Of a DNA stretch of 64,000 bases, positions 50,923 to 60,313 are shown piece after piece. Within the stretch, counting starts at the first letter, position 1. Every line of letters begins with the position of its first letter. Origin of the DNA: Bryobacteraceae bacterium (GTDB taxonomy: Bacteria > Acidobacteriota > Terriglobia > Bryobacterales > Bryobacteraceae); NCBI GenBank assembly GCA_029975915.1, contig JARKOC010000138.1:186001-250000 (forward strand), in the 5' to 3' direction. The notes beneath the pieces are model-generated. The model had not been told where the DNA came from. It saw only the letters and a program-made list of their open reading frames with translations, and did no database searches. A program made the translations under genes and the position numbers.

Positions 50923-52299
50923 ATGAACGCGACCACAAAGTGGCAGGAGAACAAATTCAGAACCAGCCGGCGGGGCTTTCTCGGCAAATCCATCGGCGCC
51001 GCCGCGCTGGGCACGTTCTGGGCCGAAGACACCATCCAGGCCTATCAGAACAACGTAAGGACGGCGTCCAGGCCTTCTGACCTGAAAATCACCGATCTCC
51101 GCGTGGCCCACGTTGTCGGCGCGCCCATGCGCTGCCCCATCATCCGCATCGACACCAACCAGGGCTTGACCGGGTATGGCGAGGTCCGGGATGGCGCATC
51201 GCCCAACTACGCCTTAATGCTCAAGTCCCGTATCCTCGGCCAAAACCCGTGCGAAGTCGACAAGATTTTCCGCCGCATCAAGCAGTTCGGTTTCCATGCC
51301 CGCCAGGCCGGCGGCGTCTGCGGCATCGAGATGGCGTTGTGGGACCTGGCCGGCAAGGCCTACGGAGTGCCCTGCTACCAACTGCTCGGCGGCAAGTTCC
51401 GCGACAAGATCCGTCTGTACGTTGACACCGACATGTCGCGCGACCCCAAGGTTTATGGCGAACGCATGAAAGCCCGCTTCGAGCACGGCTACACCTGGCT
51501 CAAGATGGACCTGGGCATTGGCCTGGTCGAAAACATCCCCGGCTGTCTCTCCCGCCCGGCCGGCGTCACGCAACGCTCGTCCGGTACGACCCAGCACATG
51601 TTCACCGGTATGGAGCTCACCGACAAGGGCGTCGAACTGATGGCCGACTATGTCGGCAAGGTCCGCGAGGTCGTCGGCATGGATATCCCTCTCGCCGCCG
51701 ATCACTTCGGCCACATCGGCGTGAACTCCTGCATCAAACTTGGCAAGGCGCTTCAGAAGTACAACCTCGCCTGGCTTGAGGACATGATCCCCTGGATGCA
51801 CACGGATCTCTGGAAGCAGATCACCGACGCCGTAGATATTCCCACCCTTACCGGCGAAGACATCTATCTGAAGGAACCCTTCATCGAACTCTGCAAAAAC
51901 CACGCCGTCGACATCATTCACCCCGACCTTGCCACATCTGGCGGCCTGCTCGAAACCAAGAAGATCGGAGACGCGGCGATGGAATACGGACACGCCATGG
52001 CCATGCACTTCGCCGGCACTCCTGTCTCATTTATGGCCAATCTGCATTGCGCCGCCGCCACGGAGAACTTCCTGGTCCTCGAGTTCCATTCCGAGGATGT
52101 TCCCTGGTGGGAGGACATGGTCACCGGCATCAAGAAGCCGATCGTCGAGAAAGGCTTCGCCGCCGTCCCGGATACACCCGGCCTCGGCATTGAACTCGTG
52201 CCTGAGGTCATCAAGCAGCACCTCGAGCCGGGTTCGGAGTACTTCGCGCCCACGACTCAGTGGGACAAGGAACGGTCTCACGACAGGATCTACAGCTAA
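50923..52299 (+). CDS. Tat-exported enolase-superfamily (mandelate racemase/dehydratase) enzyme
   Basis: A 458-residue enzyme of the mandelate racemase/muconate-lactonizing/acid-sugar dehydratase group. The Tat signal is TSRRGFLGKS within the first 25 residues. Metal-ligand positions are visible at AADHFGH, AWLEDMIPW and TGEDIY, with a basic residue in TWLKMDLG and a late His in AMAMHFAGTP, the pattern of acid-sugar dehydratases such as galactonate or gluconate dehydratase. It abstracts a proton alpha to a carboxylate. GGGAG lies before the ATG. Paired with the RraA-like protein it may convert a sugar acid to a keto-deoxy acid outside the cytoplasm; substrate unknown. Confidence 0.88.
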   Translation: MNATTKWQENKFRTSRRGFLGKSIGAAALGTFWAEDTIQAYQNNVRTASRPSDLKITDLRVAHVVGAPMRCPIIRIDTNQGLTGYGEVRDGASPNYALMLKSRILGQNPCEVDKIFRRIKQFGFHARQAGGVCGIEMALWDLAGKAYGVPCYQLLGGKFRDKIRLYVDTDMSRDPKVYGERMKARFEHGYTWLKMDLGIGLVENIPGCLSRPAGVTQRSSGTTQHMFTGMELTDKGVELMADYVGKVREVVGMDIPLAADHFGHIGVNSCIKLGKALQKYNLAWLEDMIPWMHTDLWKQITDAVDIPTLTGEDIYLKEPFIELCKNHAVDIIHPDLATSGGLLETKKIGDAAMEYGHAMAMHFAGTPVSFMANLHCAAATENFLVLEFHSEDVPWWEDMVTGIKKPIVEKGFAAVPDTPGLGIELVPEVIKQHLEPGSEYFAPTTQWDKERSHDRIYS

Positions 52300-52316
52300 T
52301 CCGCTAATCTGAAGTC

Positions 52317-53669
52317 GTGAAAGCGACTTTCTGGGCTGGCGTCTTGCTCCTCCTGATCGGGGCGCCGGCCATTCTCTTTTTTCTCTCCTCGCCCGTTGAA
52401 ATAGACCTCCAGCCTGCGCCTGCCGTCGTTGGACCTGCAACGCGGTTCGACGTCAAAGTGACAGGCGCGCATGGCGCTCGCATTGTCCAGGTCTCGCTCG
52501 ATCAGGGATCGGCTCACGCCCAGGCGGGGCTGCAAAGGGAAGCCAACTACTTCACCTTCTGGCGGGCAAAGCAGCCGCCGACATCGTTCCCCATCTCCAT
52601 CGGAGCCGATCCCAAGCTCGGTTTTCGCGGCGGTCCCGCCAAACTCACCGTCCAGGCCACTGCGAACAATCTCCGCGGCCAGACCACGATGCGCGTTTTT
52701 GACGTCGCCATCAACCTCGACCCGCCCTCGGTCAGCACAACCAGCGAACGTATCTACATTACTCAGGGCGGCGCCGGCTTGGTCACATTCAAAGTCTCCG
52801 GCTACTGGACCGAAGCCGGCGTCAGAATCGGCAACTACCGCTTCCGCAGCTTCCCAATGCCCGGTTCAAAATCTCCCGCCGAGCGTTTCTGCCTGTTCGC
52901 CTGGCCTTGGGACGTTCCGGCCTCGGAGCGCGCTCTTGTCTATGCTTCCAACCCCGCCGGTGCAACGGCCACCTCTGATTTCGCCTATTCCGTCAAACCG
53001 AAGCAGTGGCGCCGCCGCCAGATCGCCCTTGACGACAAGTTCGTCGCCAAAGCGCTCGGAGAACTCGACCCGCAGGGCTCAGGCGACCCCATCGAGCGGT
53101 TCCTGCGCATCAACCGCCAAATGCGAGTCGAGAACAATCGCACCCTCGCCGGACTCCGCCTCCAGACCGTCGAGCAGTTTCTTTGGCCGCCGCCGTTCAA
53201 GCAGATGTCCAACACCCAGGTAGAAGCGCTGTTTGCCGACATCCGTACCTATACCTACCAGGGCAAAGCGATCGACCAGCAAACCCACCTCGGCTTCGAC
53301 CTTTCGCGCGTGGCGCGCTCGCCCGTGGAAGCGGCCAACGACGGCAAGGTGGTCTTTGCAGGATTTCTCGGCATTTACGGCAACTGCGTCGTCGTCGATC
53401 ACGGCTATGGGCTGCAATCGATCTACGCCCACATGAGCGAAATTGCGGTCAAACCGGGCGATAGCGTGAAGCGCGATCAAACTCTGGGACGCACCGGCGC
53501 CACGGGTCTCGCCGCCGGCGACCATCTGCATTTCTCCATGCAAATCGACGGAGTCCAGGTGAACCCGCTCGAGTGGTGGGATCTGCATTGGATCCAGGAC
53601 CGTATTCTCAGCGGACTGCCGGCCGGTGCTGGACCCTCCGCCGCGCCGCCCAAGGAGAGCAAGCCATGA
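52317..53669 (+). CDS. M23 family metallopeptidase (membrane-anchored)
   Basis: A 450-residue protein with an N-terminal membrane anchor (about 4-24), an Ig-like or beta-sandwich middle region, and a C-terminal M23 peptidase domain. Zinc ligands are His324 and Asp328 in QQTHLGFD and His405 in GDHLHFSM, with His403 alongside. Between them is the strand pattern VVVDHGYGLQSIYAHM. The full ligand set predicts an active endopeptidase on peptidoglycan cross-links or on other cell-wall peptides. Translation starts at GTG 52317, 17 bases after the enolase gene. Its stop overlaps the thioredoxin-like start (ATGA). Confidence 0.9.
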   Translation: MKATFWAGVLLLLIGAPAILFFLSSPVEIDLQPAPAVVGPATRFDVKVTGAHGARIVQVSLDQGSAHAQAGLQREANYFTFWRAKQPPTSFPISIGADPKLGFRGGPAKLTVQATANNLRGQTTMRVFDVAINLDPPSVSTTSERIYITQGGAGLVTFKVSGYWTEAGVRIGNYRFRSFPMPGSKSPAERFCLFAWPWDVPASERALVYASNPAGATATSDFAYSVKPKQWRRRQIALDDKFVAKALGELDPQGSGDPIERFLRINRQMRVENNRTLAGLRLQTVEQFLWPPPFKQMSNTQVEALFADIRTYTYQGKAIDQQTHLGFDLSRVARSPVEAANDGKVVFAGFLGIYGNCVVVDHGYGLQSIYAHMSEIAVKPGDSVKRDQTLGRTGATGLAAGDHLHFSMQIDGVQVNPLEWWDLHWIQDRILSGLPAGAGPSAAPPKESKP

Positions 53670-54112
53670 CCAGAAGAACCTTCATTCTCATGACCGCCGT
53701 CTGTTTCCCCCTGGCCGCCGCGACGGCTTACGATCCCAAGGCGGATCCGGCGGCCGACCTGGCCAAGGCCGTCGCCAAGGCCAGCAGCGCGAATAAGAAC
53801 ATTCTCATCGAGGTCGGCGGCGAATGGTGCAGTTGGTGCCATCGCATGCACGCCTTCTTCGACAACAACGCCCCGTTGCGCGAGTACCGCGACAACAACT
53901 ATGTCGTCGTCCAGGTGAACTTCAGCGAAGAGAACAAGAACGAGAAGTTTCTCTCGCAGTATCCGAAAATCGAAGGCTACCCGCACATCTTCGTCCTCGA
54001 TTCGAGCGGCAAGCTGATCCACTCTCAAAACACAGGGGACCTCGAACGGGGCAAGGGCTATGACCTTGAGAAGTTCACCGCTTTCCTGCGGCAGTGGGCG
54101 CCACGCCGCTGA
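53666..54112 (+). CDS. Exported thioredoxin-like protein
   Basis: A 148-residue protein with a signal peptide (RRTFILMTAVCFPLAAATA) and a thioredoxin fold. The active site is EWCSWCHRM (Cys55 and Cys58), followed by GYPHIFVLDSSGK containing the cis-proline. The CSWC pair and the HxxM that follows resemble thioredoxin_7/DUF255-like domains used in periplasmic disulfide reduction. The first ATG overlaps the M23 stop by four bases, so the two are coupled and may function together in the envelope. Confidence 0.88.
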   Translation: MTRRTFILMTAVCFPLAAATAYDPKADPAADLAKAVAKASSANKNILIEVGGEWCSWCHRMHAFFDNNAPLREYRDNNYVVVQVNFSEENKNEKFLSQYPKIEGYPHIFVLDSSGKLIHSQNTGDLERGKGYDLEKFTAFLRQWAPRR

Positions 54113-54163
54113 CGGGCGCAGGGAGTTTTCCTCCACGCCTGGTTTCGCGGACAATAGCTCCGA

Positions 54164-57100
54164 ATGCAGCTTTCTCCGGAACAGCAAAGCGCGGTAACCA
54201 GAACCGGCCAGGACGCCTGTTGCGTCGCAGGGCCGGGGTCGGGCAAGACTCGCGTCTTGGTCGAGCGCTTCGCTTGGCTCATCGGCACGGGCATCGGCCC
54301 GGAATCCATCCTCGCCATCACCTTCACTGAGAAGGCAGCGCACGAGCTGAAATCCCGTCTGGTCACCCGCTTCGAGTCCGACGTCCCGACACGCCAGCAG
54401 ATCGAGCAGGCGCCTGTTTCCACCATCCACGGCCTCTGCCAGTCCATCCTGCGAGAACATGCCATCTCCGCCGGGCTCGACCCCGAGTTCGGCATCCTCG
54501 ACCAGTGGCAGGCGGACCTCGAACTCGACGCCGCCATCCGCGCCGTCCTGGACCGGATGGCGCGGGAATCCACCGCCGCCTTTCGCGACCTCATCGGCGC
54601 CTGGGCCTCGGAGGACCCTGCCGGCGACCTGTCAACCGTCTACACGGCCGTCCGCATGTCGGGTGGCCTCGCCCAGTTGCTCGCCGCGCCCCCCGATCTG
54701 GAGCCACTCTTGCCCGAACGCGCCGGGCAGTGCATCGAGTTGTTGCGCCAGTCCGCCGCCACGCTCAATCCCAGGACCGAACCCCAACGCCGTCACTTGT
54801 CATCTCTCCACGAGTTGATTGCGGCGTTCGATTCCTTGCAGCCCGCTGAGTGGCTGCGCACTCTGGCCGGAGTCAACCTGCAAGGCAAGGGGAAGATGGC
54901 TGGCGCGGACGAACTCAAGCAGGCCCGCGACTTGGCGAAGGAGGCTCTGCCCATCGCCGTCTGGATCCGCCACAAGGACCACAGGGCGGCTCTCACGCGC
55001 CTCCTCCTCGACCTGGACGCTGAATTCCGCGGCCGCCTGCGTCTGATCCCCGCCCTCGACTTCGCCGCGCTCGAAGAGCACACGCTGGCGTTACTGAAAT
55101 CTCAACCCGAAGTCCGCGCTTCGCTTCAGCAGCGCTTCAAGGCGATTCTGATGGACGAAGTCCAGGACACCAATCCCATTCAGTGGGACATCGTCAAGCT
55201 CCTGCGTTCCAGCAATAATTTCTTCGCCGTCGGCGACGCCAACCAAGCCATCTACGGATTCCGCCACGCCGACCCGGGCCTGTTCGCCCAGTATCAGGCT
55301 GAAGTTGAATCCGGCGGCGGCGTCATCGACCGCCTCGAGCGGAACTACCGTAGCCGCCCTGAAATTCTGGAGGCCGTGGCGCGGTTTTCCGACTCCGGCT
55401 TCGCGCCAGGAATCACCGCCCACAGATTGCTCGCAGCAGACGGGCCGTTCTCGCCGAAGACGGTCCCGTCTATCGAGATTCAGCGCATCGACGACACAGA
55501 CAACGCAGACGAATCGGAGGCGATGTGGCTCGCCGCCCGCCTTGTCGAGCTGAAGCGCACGCTTCTGGTGGACGATCCGCCGCGGCCGCTCGCCTGGTCT
55601 GACTGCGCCGTGCTGGCGCGCACCTCCGCCCCTTTCGACGCCATCGAGGCCGCCTTTGAACGCTTCGGAATTCCGTGCGTCGTCGCCCGCGGACGCAACT
55701 TCTTCGAGGAGCCCGAGATCCTCGACCTGACCAACTGGCTGCGCGTCATGGAATCATCCGCCAACCAGCCCGCCCTGTTCGGTCTGCTGCGGTCGCCGTT
55801 TTTCGGGTACTCCGACGAGCGGATCTTCCTCCTGAAACAGGGGGGCGAGTTCCCGCCCGCCGAAGCGCGCGAGCGCATCGAGGCCATGCGCTCCCTCCGC
55901 GGCCAGGTTCCGGCCGGACTCATCCTGTCGCGGTTCGCACACGAGACCGGCTACTTTGTGCGCCTGGGGCCGGGCGGCCGTGCCAATTTCGAGAAGTTTC
56001 TGGACCGGCTGCGCGAATTGGAATCCTCACACCCTGGCGATTACGCCGCCTGGATCGGCATCCTCTCCGCGCTGGCCGCCGAGGAAGAATCCAACGCACC
56101 CCAAACCGAATCGATGGACGCCGTCCAGATCCTCTCCATCCACAAATCCAAGGGCCTGGAGTTTCCTTTGATCGCGATCGTGGGCATGGACCGCGGGACG
56201 GGAAACGACACGTGTAGCTTGAACTACTCCGCGGCCCACGGCCTCGGCGCCAAGTGGCGAGACGGCACCGGACTCGGGTCCGAGCCCGATTTCTCCTTCA
56301 ACATGAACCCACGCACCAGAAGCCAGGCCGAGGACGACGAAGCGGACAGGCTGCTCTACGTCGCCATGACTCGCGCCAAATCCCATCTCCTGCTCTCTTG
56401 GCGCGGAGATTCCGGCCGGTCGCCCTGGCCGGGGCAAATCGAACGGGCCTGGGCGTTGGAGTGGCCCGAGACGTTCGGCGAAGCCGCCGTTCAGGATGGA
56501 GTTCGTTTGGTCCGTCTTTCCGGACTGCCGGAGATCGACCGCCAGGAGGCGCAGGCCCCGGCCGTTCCAGTGGAGTGGCGCGATCCGCTGTCCGAGACAT
56601 TCCATGTGCAACCTGTGGTCACGGCGACCGATCTTGCCCGGTTCCACGTCTGCCCCAATCGGTACTTCCTGGCTCGAGTCGTGGCTTGGCCGGGTCAACC
56701 AAACGAACTCCGTTCCCGTCCACAAGATATTGAAAAAACTGTAGATGATGTCGATTTTGATGACCCCGCGGAGACCGGAGGCGCCGAGCTGGGCCGCCAG
56801 GTCCACGTGCTCTTGGCCGGCCAGGTCTTCGCCAAACCTTCGCCCCAGGCAATTCGTTTGGTCGAGAATTTCCGGGCGAGCGAGATGGGCCGGCTAGCCC
56901 TCAAATCGCCGCGGGTCGAACACGAATTCGACTTCCTCTTCGACTTCCAGGGCACACTCATCCGCGGCGCAATCGACCTCTGGTTCGAGTCGCCAGGGGA
57001 GATCCGTTTGGTCGACTACAAGACCGGCCATCCCGGCCGGGACCGGCTGGCTGAATACCGGCTTCAGGTCCAAATCTACTCGCTCGCGTTGCGCCGTCTC

Positions 57101-57322
57101 TACCCCGGCAAGCCAATCAGGGCCTTTCTTTACCTGCTCGAGGAGAACCGGCCAGTCGAAGTGGAAACAGGGGATCAGGCTGAACGGGCGGTTCGACGAG
57201 CGTTGGAGTATTTCAAAGAGGCGGGAGAGAGGGGAGAGTACCCGGCTCAGCCGGGCAAGCAGTGCGATTTCTGCCGGTATTGGAAGTCCCCATGCCCCGG
57301 CAGGGACACGGAGATCCCATGA
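54164..57322 (+). CDS. UvrD/AddA-type helicase fused to PD-(D/E)XK nuclease with iron-sulfur cysteines
   Basis: A 1052-residue DNA end-processing enzyme. The helicase has Walker A AGPGSGKTRVL, ITFTEKAAHEL (motif Ia), the DEVQDTNPIQWDIV box (motif II), GDANQAIYGFRHADPG (motif III), VQILSIHKSKGLEFP (motif V) and VAMTRAKSHLLLSW (motif VI). The C-terminal nuclease has GAIDLWFESPGEIRLVDYKTG. Cys830, Cys1034, Cys1037 and Cys1044 (C-x203-C-x2-C-x6-C) match the four-cysteine cluster seen in AddB and related nucleases. No partner (addB, recC) is adjacent. It could be a single-chain AddA-like enzyme or an AdnA/B relative. Confidence 0.9.
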   Translation: MQLSPEQQSAVTRTGQDACCVAGPGSGKTRVLVERFAWLIGTGIGPESILAITFTEKAAHELKSRLVTRFESDVPTRQQIEQAPVSTIHGLCQSILREHAISAGLDPEFGILDQWQADLELDAAIRAVLDRMARESTAAFRDLIGAWASEDPAGDLSTVYTAVRMSGGLAQLLAAPPDLEPLLPERAGQCIELLRQSAATLNPRTEPQRRHLSSLHELIAAFDSLQPAEWLRTLAGVNLQGKGKMAGADELKQARDLAKEALPIAVWIRHKDHRAALTRLLLDLDAEFRGRLRLIPALDFAALEEHTLALLKSQPEVRASLQQRFKAILMDEVQDTNPIQWDIVKLLRSSNNFFAVGDANQAIYGFRHADPGLFAQYQAEVESGGGVIDRLERNYRSRPEILEAVARFSDSGFAPGITAHRLLAADGPFSPKTVPSIEIQRIDDTDNADESEAMWLAARLVELKRTLLVDDPPRPLAWSDCAVLARTSAPFDAIEAAFERFGIPCVVARGRNFFEEPEILDLTNWLRVMESSANQPALFGLLRSPFFGYSDERIFLLKQGGEFPPAEARERIEAMRSLRGQVPAGLILSRFAHETGYFVRLGPGGRANFEKFLDRLRELESSHPGDYAAWIGILSALAAEEESNAPQTESMDAVQILSIHKSKGLEFPLIAIVGMDRGTGNDTCSLNYSAAHGLGAKWRDGTGLGSEPDFSFNMNPRTRSQAEDDEADRLLYVAMTRAKSHLLLSWRGDSGRSPWPGQIERAWALEWPETFGEAAVQDGVRLVRLSGLPEIDRQEAQAPAVPVEWRDPLSETFHVQPVVTATDLARFHVCPNRYFLARVVAWPGQPNELRSRPQDIEKTVDDVDFDDPAETGGAELGRQVHVLLAGQVFAKPSPQAIRLVENFRASEMGRLALKSPRVEHEFDFLFDFQGTLIRGAIDLWFESPGEIRLVDYKTGHPGRDRLAEYRLQVQIYSLALRRLYPGKPIRAFLYLLEENRPVEVETGDQAERAVRRALEYFKEAGERGEYPAQPGKQCDFCRYWKSPCPGRDTEIP

Positions 57323-57329
57323 AACAGGC

Positions 57330-57569
57330 CTAGGCGCGGCCTTTGATCTTCTTTTCGAGAGCGCCGATCAGCCGTTCATGGACACCTTCGGGCAACGGCT
57401 CCGGATCCATCCCTTTGTAGACCTGGATCGTCTTTCTCGTCGTATCGAGCACCACCCAGCAGTTCGGGCACTCGTTGATGTGCTTACTCAGCTCTTCTTT
57501 GGACTTTGGATCGACAGTTTCGTCCAGGTACTCGCCGAGTTCCCTGAGGAAGTCCTTACACGTAACCAA
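57330..57569 (-). CDS. Zinc-binding anti-sigma factor
   Basis: A 79-residue protein with the zinc anti-sigma motif HINECPNC (H-x3-C-x2-C, residues 30-37) after a short helix containing CKDFLRELGEYLDE. It lacks a membrane anchor. It is encoded directly downstream of an ECF sigma factor and overlaps it by 14 bases, which strongly suggests that it sequesters that factor and releases it on a redox or zinc signal. Translation starts at TTG 57569 with GGAGA eight bases upstream. Confidence 0.88.
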   Translation of the reverse strand: MVTCKDFLRELGEYLDETVDPKSKEELSKHINECPNCWVVLDTTRKTIQVYKGMDPEPLPEGVHERLIGALEKKIKGRA

Positions 57570-58185
57570 GGATCTGGTCTCCCTTTCTCTTGAAGGCCCG
57601 TGTCAGTTTCTCGCGAAGTTGCAGCCTGGCCCTGAGCAGACGGCTTTTAACGGCCGCCACCGATAAACCCAGCGCCTCGGCTGTCTCTTCGGTCGACAAC
57701 TCTTCCACGTCCCTGAGGATGAAGACAGTACGAAAGATCGGTTTCAAGCTACTGATCGCTGCGTCCAGGATTTGTTTGATCTCGTCCTGGCTGTACCGCA
57801 GTTCGGGGGTGTCGTCCCAAACCGCGATCTCCCGCACAATCGGCTCCTCATCCGTTTCGATGTTTTCATCTAAGGAAACGGTGCGGCTAGTTTTTCTCTT
57901 CCTGAGTTTCATCAGGCTTTCGTTGACGGCAATCCGTACCAGCCAGGTATAGAATTTCGACTGTCCCTGGAAGGAATCCAGGTGCTGGAACGCCTTCAGC
58001 ATGGCATCCTGCAGAACGTCCTCGGCATCTTCGTCGTTGCCGAGAATGTTACGCGCGGTCCGGTAGACGCGAGTCTCGTAACGTTTTACGAGTTCGCCGA
58101 ATGCGGTTAGGTCGCCTGTCCTGGCCCGATCGACAAGTTCGGCGTCAGCGTCCACGCTTTTTGTGATGTTCTGTTCGCCGTCCAT
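57556..58185 (-). CDS. ECF (sigma-E type) RNA polymerase sigma factor
   Basis: A 209-residue group IV sigma factor. Region 2 includes FGELVKRYETRVYRTARNIL, DAEDVLQDAMLKAF and SKFYTWLVRIAVNESL (about 25-100). Region 4 has LSTEETAEALGLSVAAVKSRLLRARLQL, the -35 binding helix-turn-helix. The linker is acidic (about 105-145). ATG 58185 is preferred; a TTG-started extension to 58215 is possible. It diverges from thrS and is followed by its presumed anti-sigma factor. Target promoters are unknown. Confidence 0.93.
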   Translation of the reverse strand: MDGEQNITKSVDADAELVDRARTGDLTAFGELVKRYETRVYRTARNILGNDEDAEDVLQDAMLKAFQHLDSFQGQSKFYTWLVRIAVNESLMKLRKRKTSRTVSLDENIETDEEPIVREIAVWDDTPELRYSQDEIKQILDAAISSLKPIFRTVFILRDVEELSTEETAEALGLSVAAVKSRLLRARLQLREKLTRAFKRKGDQILGYV

Positions 58186-58287
58186 CCCGTTGAGATTCCA
58201 TTCCCAGGATACCAACGCCCGAGTCCCGTGCGAAGAGGTAGGCGCGTGATATCTTGGGATTTATCCCATTCTGAAGTGAGCAGCACC

Positions 58288-60288
58288 ATGCAAGTCACAC
58301 TGCCCGATGGCAGCCGGCGCGACCTGCCGGCCGGCGCTTCCGCCCTTGATCTAGCCCGGTCGATCGGAACCAGGCTGGCCGAAGACGCCATCGTCGCCCG
58401 CGTCAACGGCGATCTCTATGATCTGGCCCGTCCCTTGCCGGACGGCGCGCAAGTCGAGATTCTGACCACCAAGAACCCCGAGTCAATGGAGGTTTACCGC
58501 CACTCGACCGCCCACCTGCTGGCCGCGGCGGTGCTCGAACTCTACCCGGAAACCAAGTTGGGCATCGGCCCCCCCATCAAGGACGGCTTTTACTACGATT
58601 TCCAGCGCCCCGAGCCGTTCACCGCCGAAGACCTGGTCAAGATCGAAGCGAAGATGGCCGAGATCCGCGACCGCGACCTTCCCTACGAACGCCAAGTTGT
58701 TGAAAAAGAAGCCGGGTTGGCGAAGTACCGCGAGCTAGGCGAACCCATGAAGTGCGAGTTGATCGAGGAGCGCGCCGGCGACCAGTTCACCGAGTATACC
58801 CTCGGACCCAACTTCATCGACTTCTGCCGCGGCCCGCACTTGCCCTCAACCAAACGAATCAAGGCATTCAAGCTGCTCTCCATCGCCGGCGCCTACTGGA
58901 AAGGCGACGAAAAGCGCCACCAGATGCAGCGCATCTACGGCACGTCTTGGTATTCGCAGAAGGACCTCGACGCGCACCTCCAGAAGCTCGAAGAGGCCCG
59001 CAAGCGAGACCACCGCGTGCTCGGCAAGCAACTCGGCCTGTTCACCATCGATGATCGCGTCGGCCAGGGCCTGATCCTATGGAAGCCGAAGGGTTCGGTC
59101 GTACGGCAGGAACTTCAGACCTTCATCAGTGAACATCTGCGCCGCCAGGGCTACCACCAGGTTTTCACGCCCCACATCGGCAAACTCGAACTCTACAAAA
59201 CCTCCGGCCACTTCCCTTACTACGCCGACAGCCAGTTCCCGCCGCTGGTGGACCGCGAACAGATCTCGCAACTCGCCGTGGAGGGCTGCTCCTGCGCTCA
59301 CCTGGCAAACCGCCTCGGGGCGGGCGACATCGAAGGCTTCCTTTTGAAGCCGATGAACTGCCCTCACCACATCAGCATTTACAACAGTGATCCGCACAGC
59401 TATCGCGATCTGCCGATCCGGCTGTCTGAGTTCGGCACTGTCTACCGGTTCGAGCAGAGCGGCGAACTCGGCGGCATGACGCGAGTCCGCGGCTTCACCC
59501 AGGACGATGCCCATATCTTCTGCACAGAGGAGCAGGTTCCTCAGGAAGTCGCCGGCTGTTTGGAACTGGTCAAGATCATCTTCAACACGATCGGCATGAA
59601 GGACTACCGCGTGCGCGTGGGTTTGCGCGACCCCGACAGCGCCAAGTATGTCGGCGAGCCCAGTCAATGGGACGCTGCCGAGAAGGCTTGTAAGGATGCC
59701 GCCGAATCGCTTGGAGTGCCCTATACTCTCGAACCCGGCGAGGCCGCCTTCTATGGCCCCAAGATCGATTTCGTCGTCCAAGACGTCATCGGACGTGAAT
59801 GGCAGCTTGGCACCGTTCAGGTGGACTATCAGTTACCTCAGCGCTTCGAGCTGACATACACGGGCGCCGACAACAAGCCGCACCGCCCAGTGATGATTCA
59901 CCGCGCGCCGTTTGGGAGCATGGAGCGCTTTGTCGGCGTGCTGATCGAGCACTTCGCCGGCGCGTTTCCGGTCTGGCTGGCGCCGGTTCAGGCCGTGGTC
60001 CTGCCGATCTCCGACCGCCACATGGAATACGCGTCGGGGGTCCTCGAACAGCTTCGTGCCGCCGGGCTGCGCGCTGAGATCGACTCCCGCAGCGAGAAGG
60101 TGAACTACAAGATCCGTGAAGCGCAACTGCAAAAGGTGCCCTACATGCTCGTGATCGGCGACCGCGAGGCCGAACAGGGCGCAGTCTCGGTTCGAAACCG
60201 CAAACACGGCGACCGCGGAGCGGTTGCAGTGGCGCAGTTCCTCGAAGGCGTGAAAACGCTGATCGAAAAGCGCAGCCAGGAAGAGTAA
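58288..60288 (+). CDS. thrS: Threonyl-tRNA synthetase
   Basis: Charges tRNA-Thr. The 666-residue protein has the N-terminal TGS domain (VTLPDGSRRDLPAGASALD), the editing domain with HSTAHLLAAAV and GPNFIDFCRGPH, the class II catalytic core with the zinc-binding stretch KPMNCPHHISIY, GELGGMTRVRGFTQDDAH (motif 2) and HRAPFGSMERFVGVL (motif 3), and the C-terminal anticodon-binding domain. All canonical parts are present; length is only slightly greater than typical. ATG 58288 is favoured over upstream in-frame starts from 58228, which overlap the sigma factor promoter region. Confidence 0.97.
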   Translation: MQVTLPDGSRRDLPAGASALDLARSIGTRLAEDAIVARVNGDLYDLARPLPDGAQVEILTTKNPESMEVYRHSTAHLLAAAVLELYPETKLGIGPPIKDGFYYDFQRPEPFTAEDLVKIEAKMAEIRDRDLPYERQVVEKEAGLAKYRELGEPMKCELIEERAGDQFTEYTLGPNFIDFCRGPHLPSTKRIKAFKLLSIAGAYWKGDEKRHQMQRIYGTSWYSQKDLDAHLQKLEEARKRDHRVLGKQLGLFTIDDRVGQGLILWKPKGSVVRQELQTFISEHLRRQGYHQVFTPHIGKLELYKTSGHFPYYADSQFPPLVDREQISQLAVEGCSCAHLANRLGAGDIEGFLLKPMNCPHHISIYNSDPHSYRDLPIRLSEFGTVYRFEQSGELGGMTRVRGFTQDDAHIFCTEEQVPQEVAGCLELVKIIFNTIGMKDYRVRVGLRDPDSAKYVGEPSQWDAAEKACKDAAESLGVPYTLEPGEAAFYGPKIDFVVQDVIGREWQLGTVQVDYQLPQRFELTYTGADNKPHRPVMIHRAPFGSMERFVGVLIEHFAGAFPVWLAPVQAVVLPISDRHMEYASGVLEQLRAAGLRAEIDSRSEKVNYKIREAQLQKVPYMLVIGDREAEQGAVSVRNRKHGDRGAVAVAQFLEGVKTLIEKRSQEE

Positions 60289-60313
60289 AACCTAGGGCGC
60301 CGGACCCCGGTCC

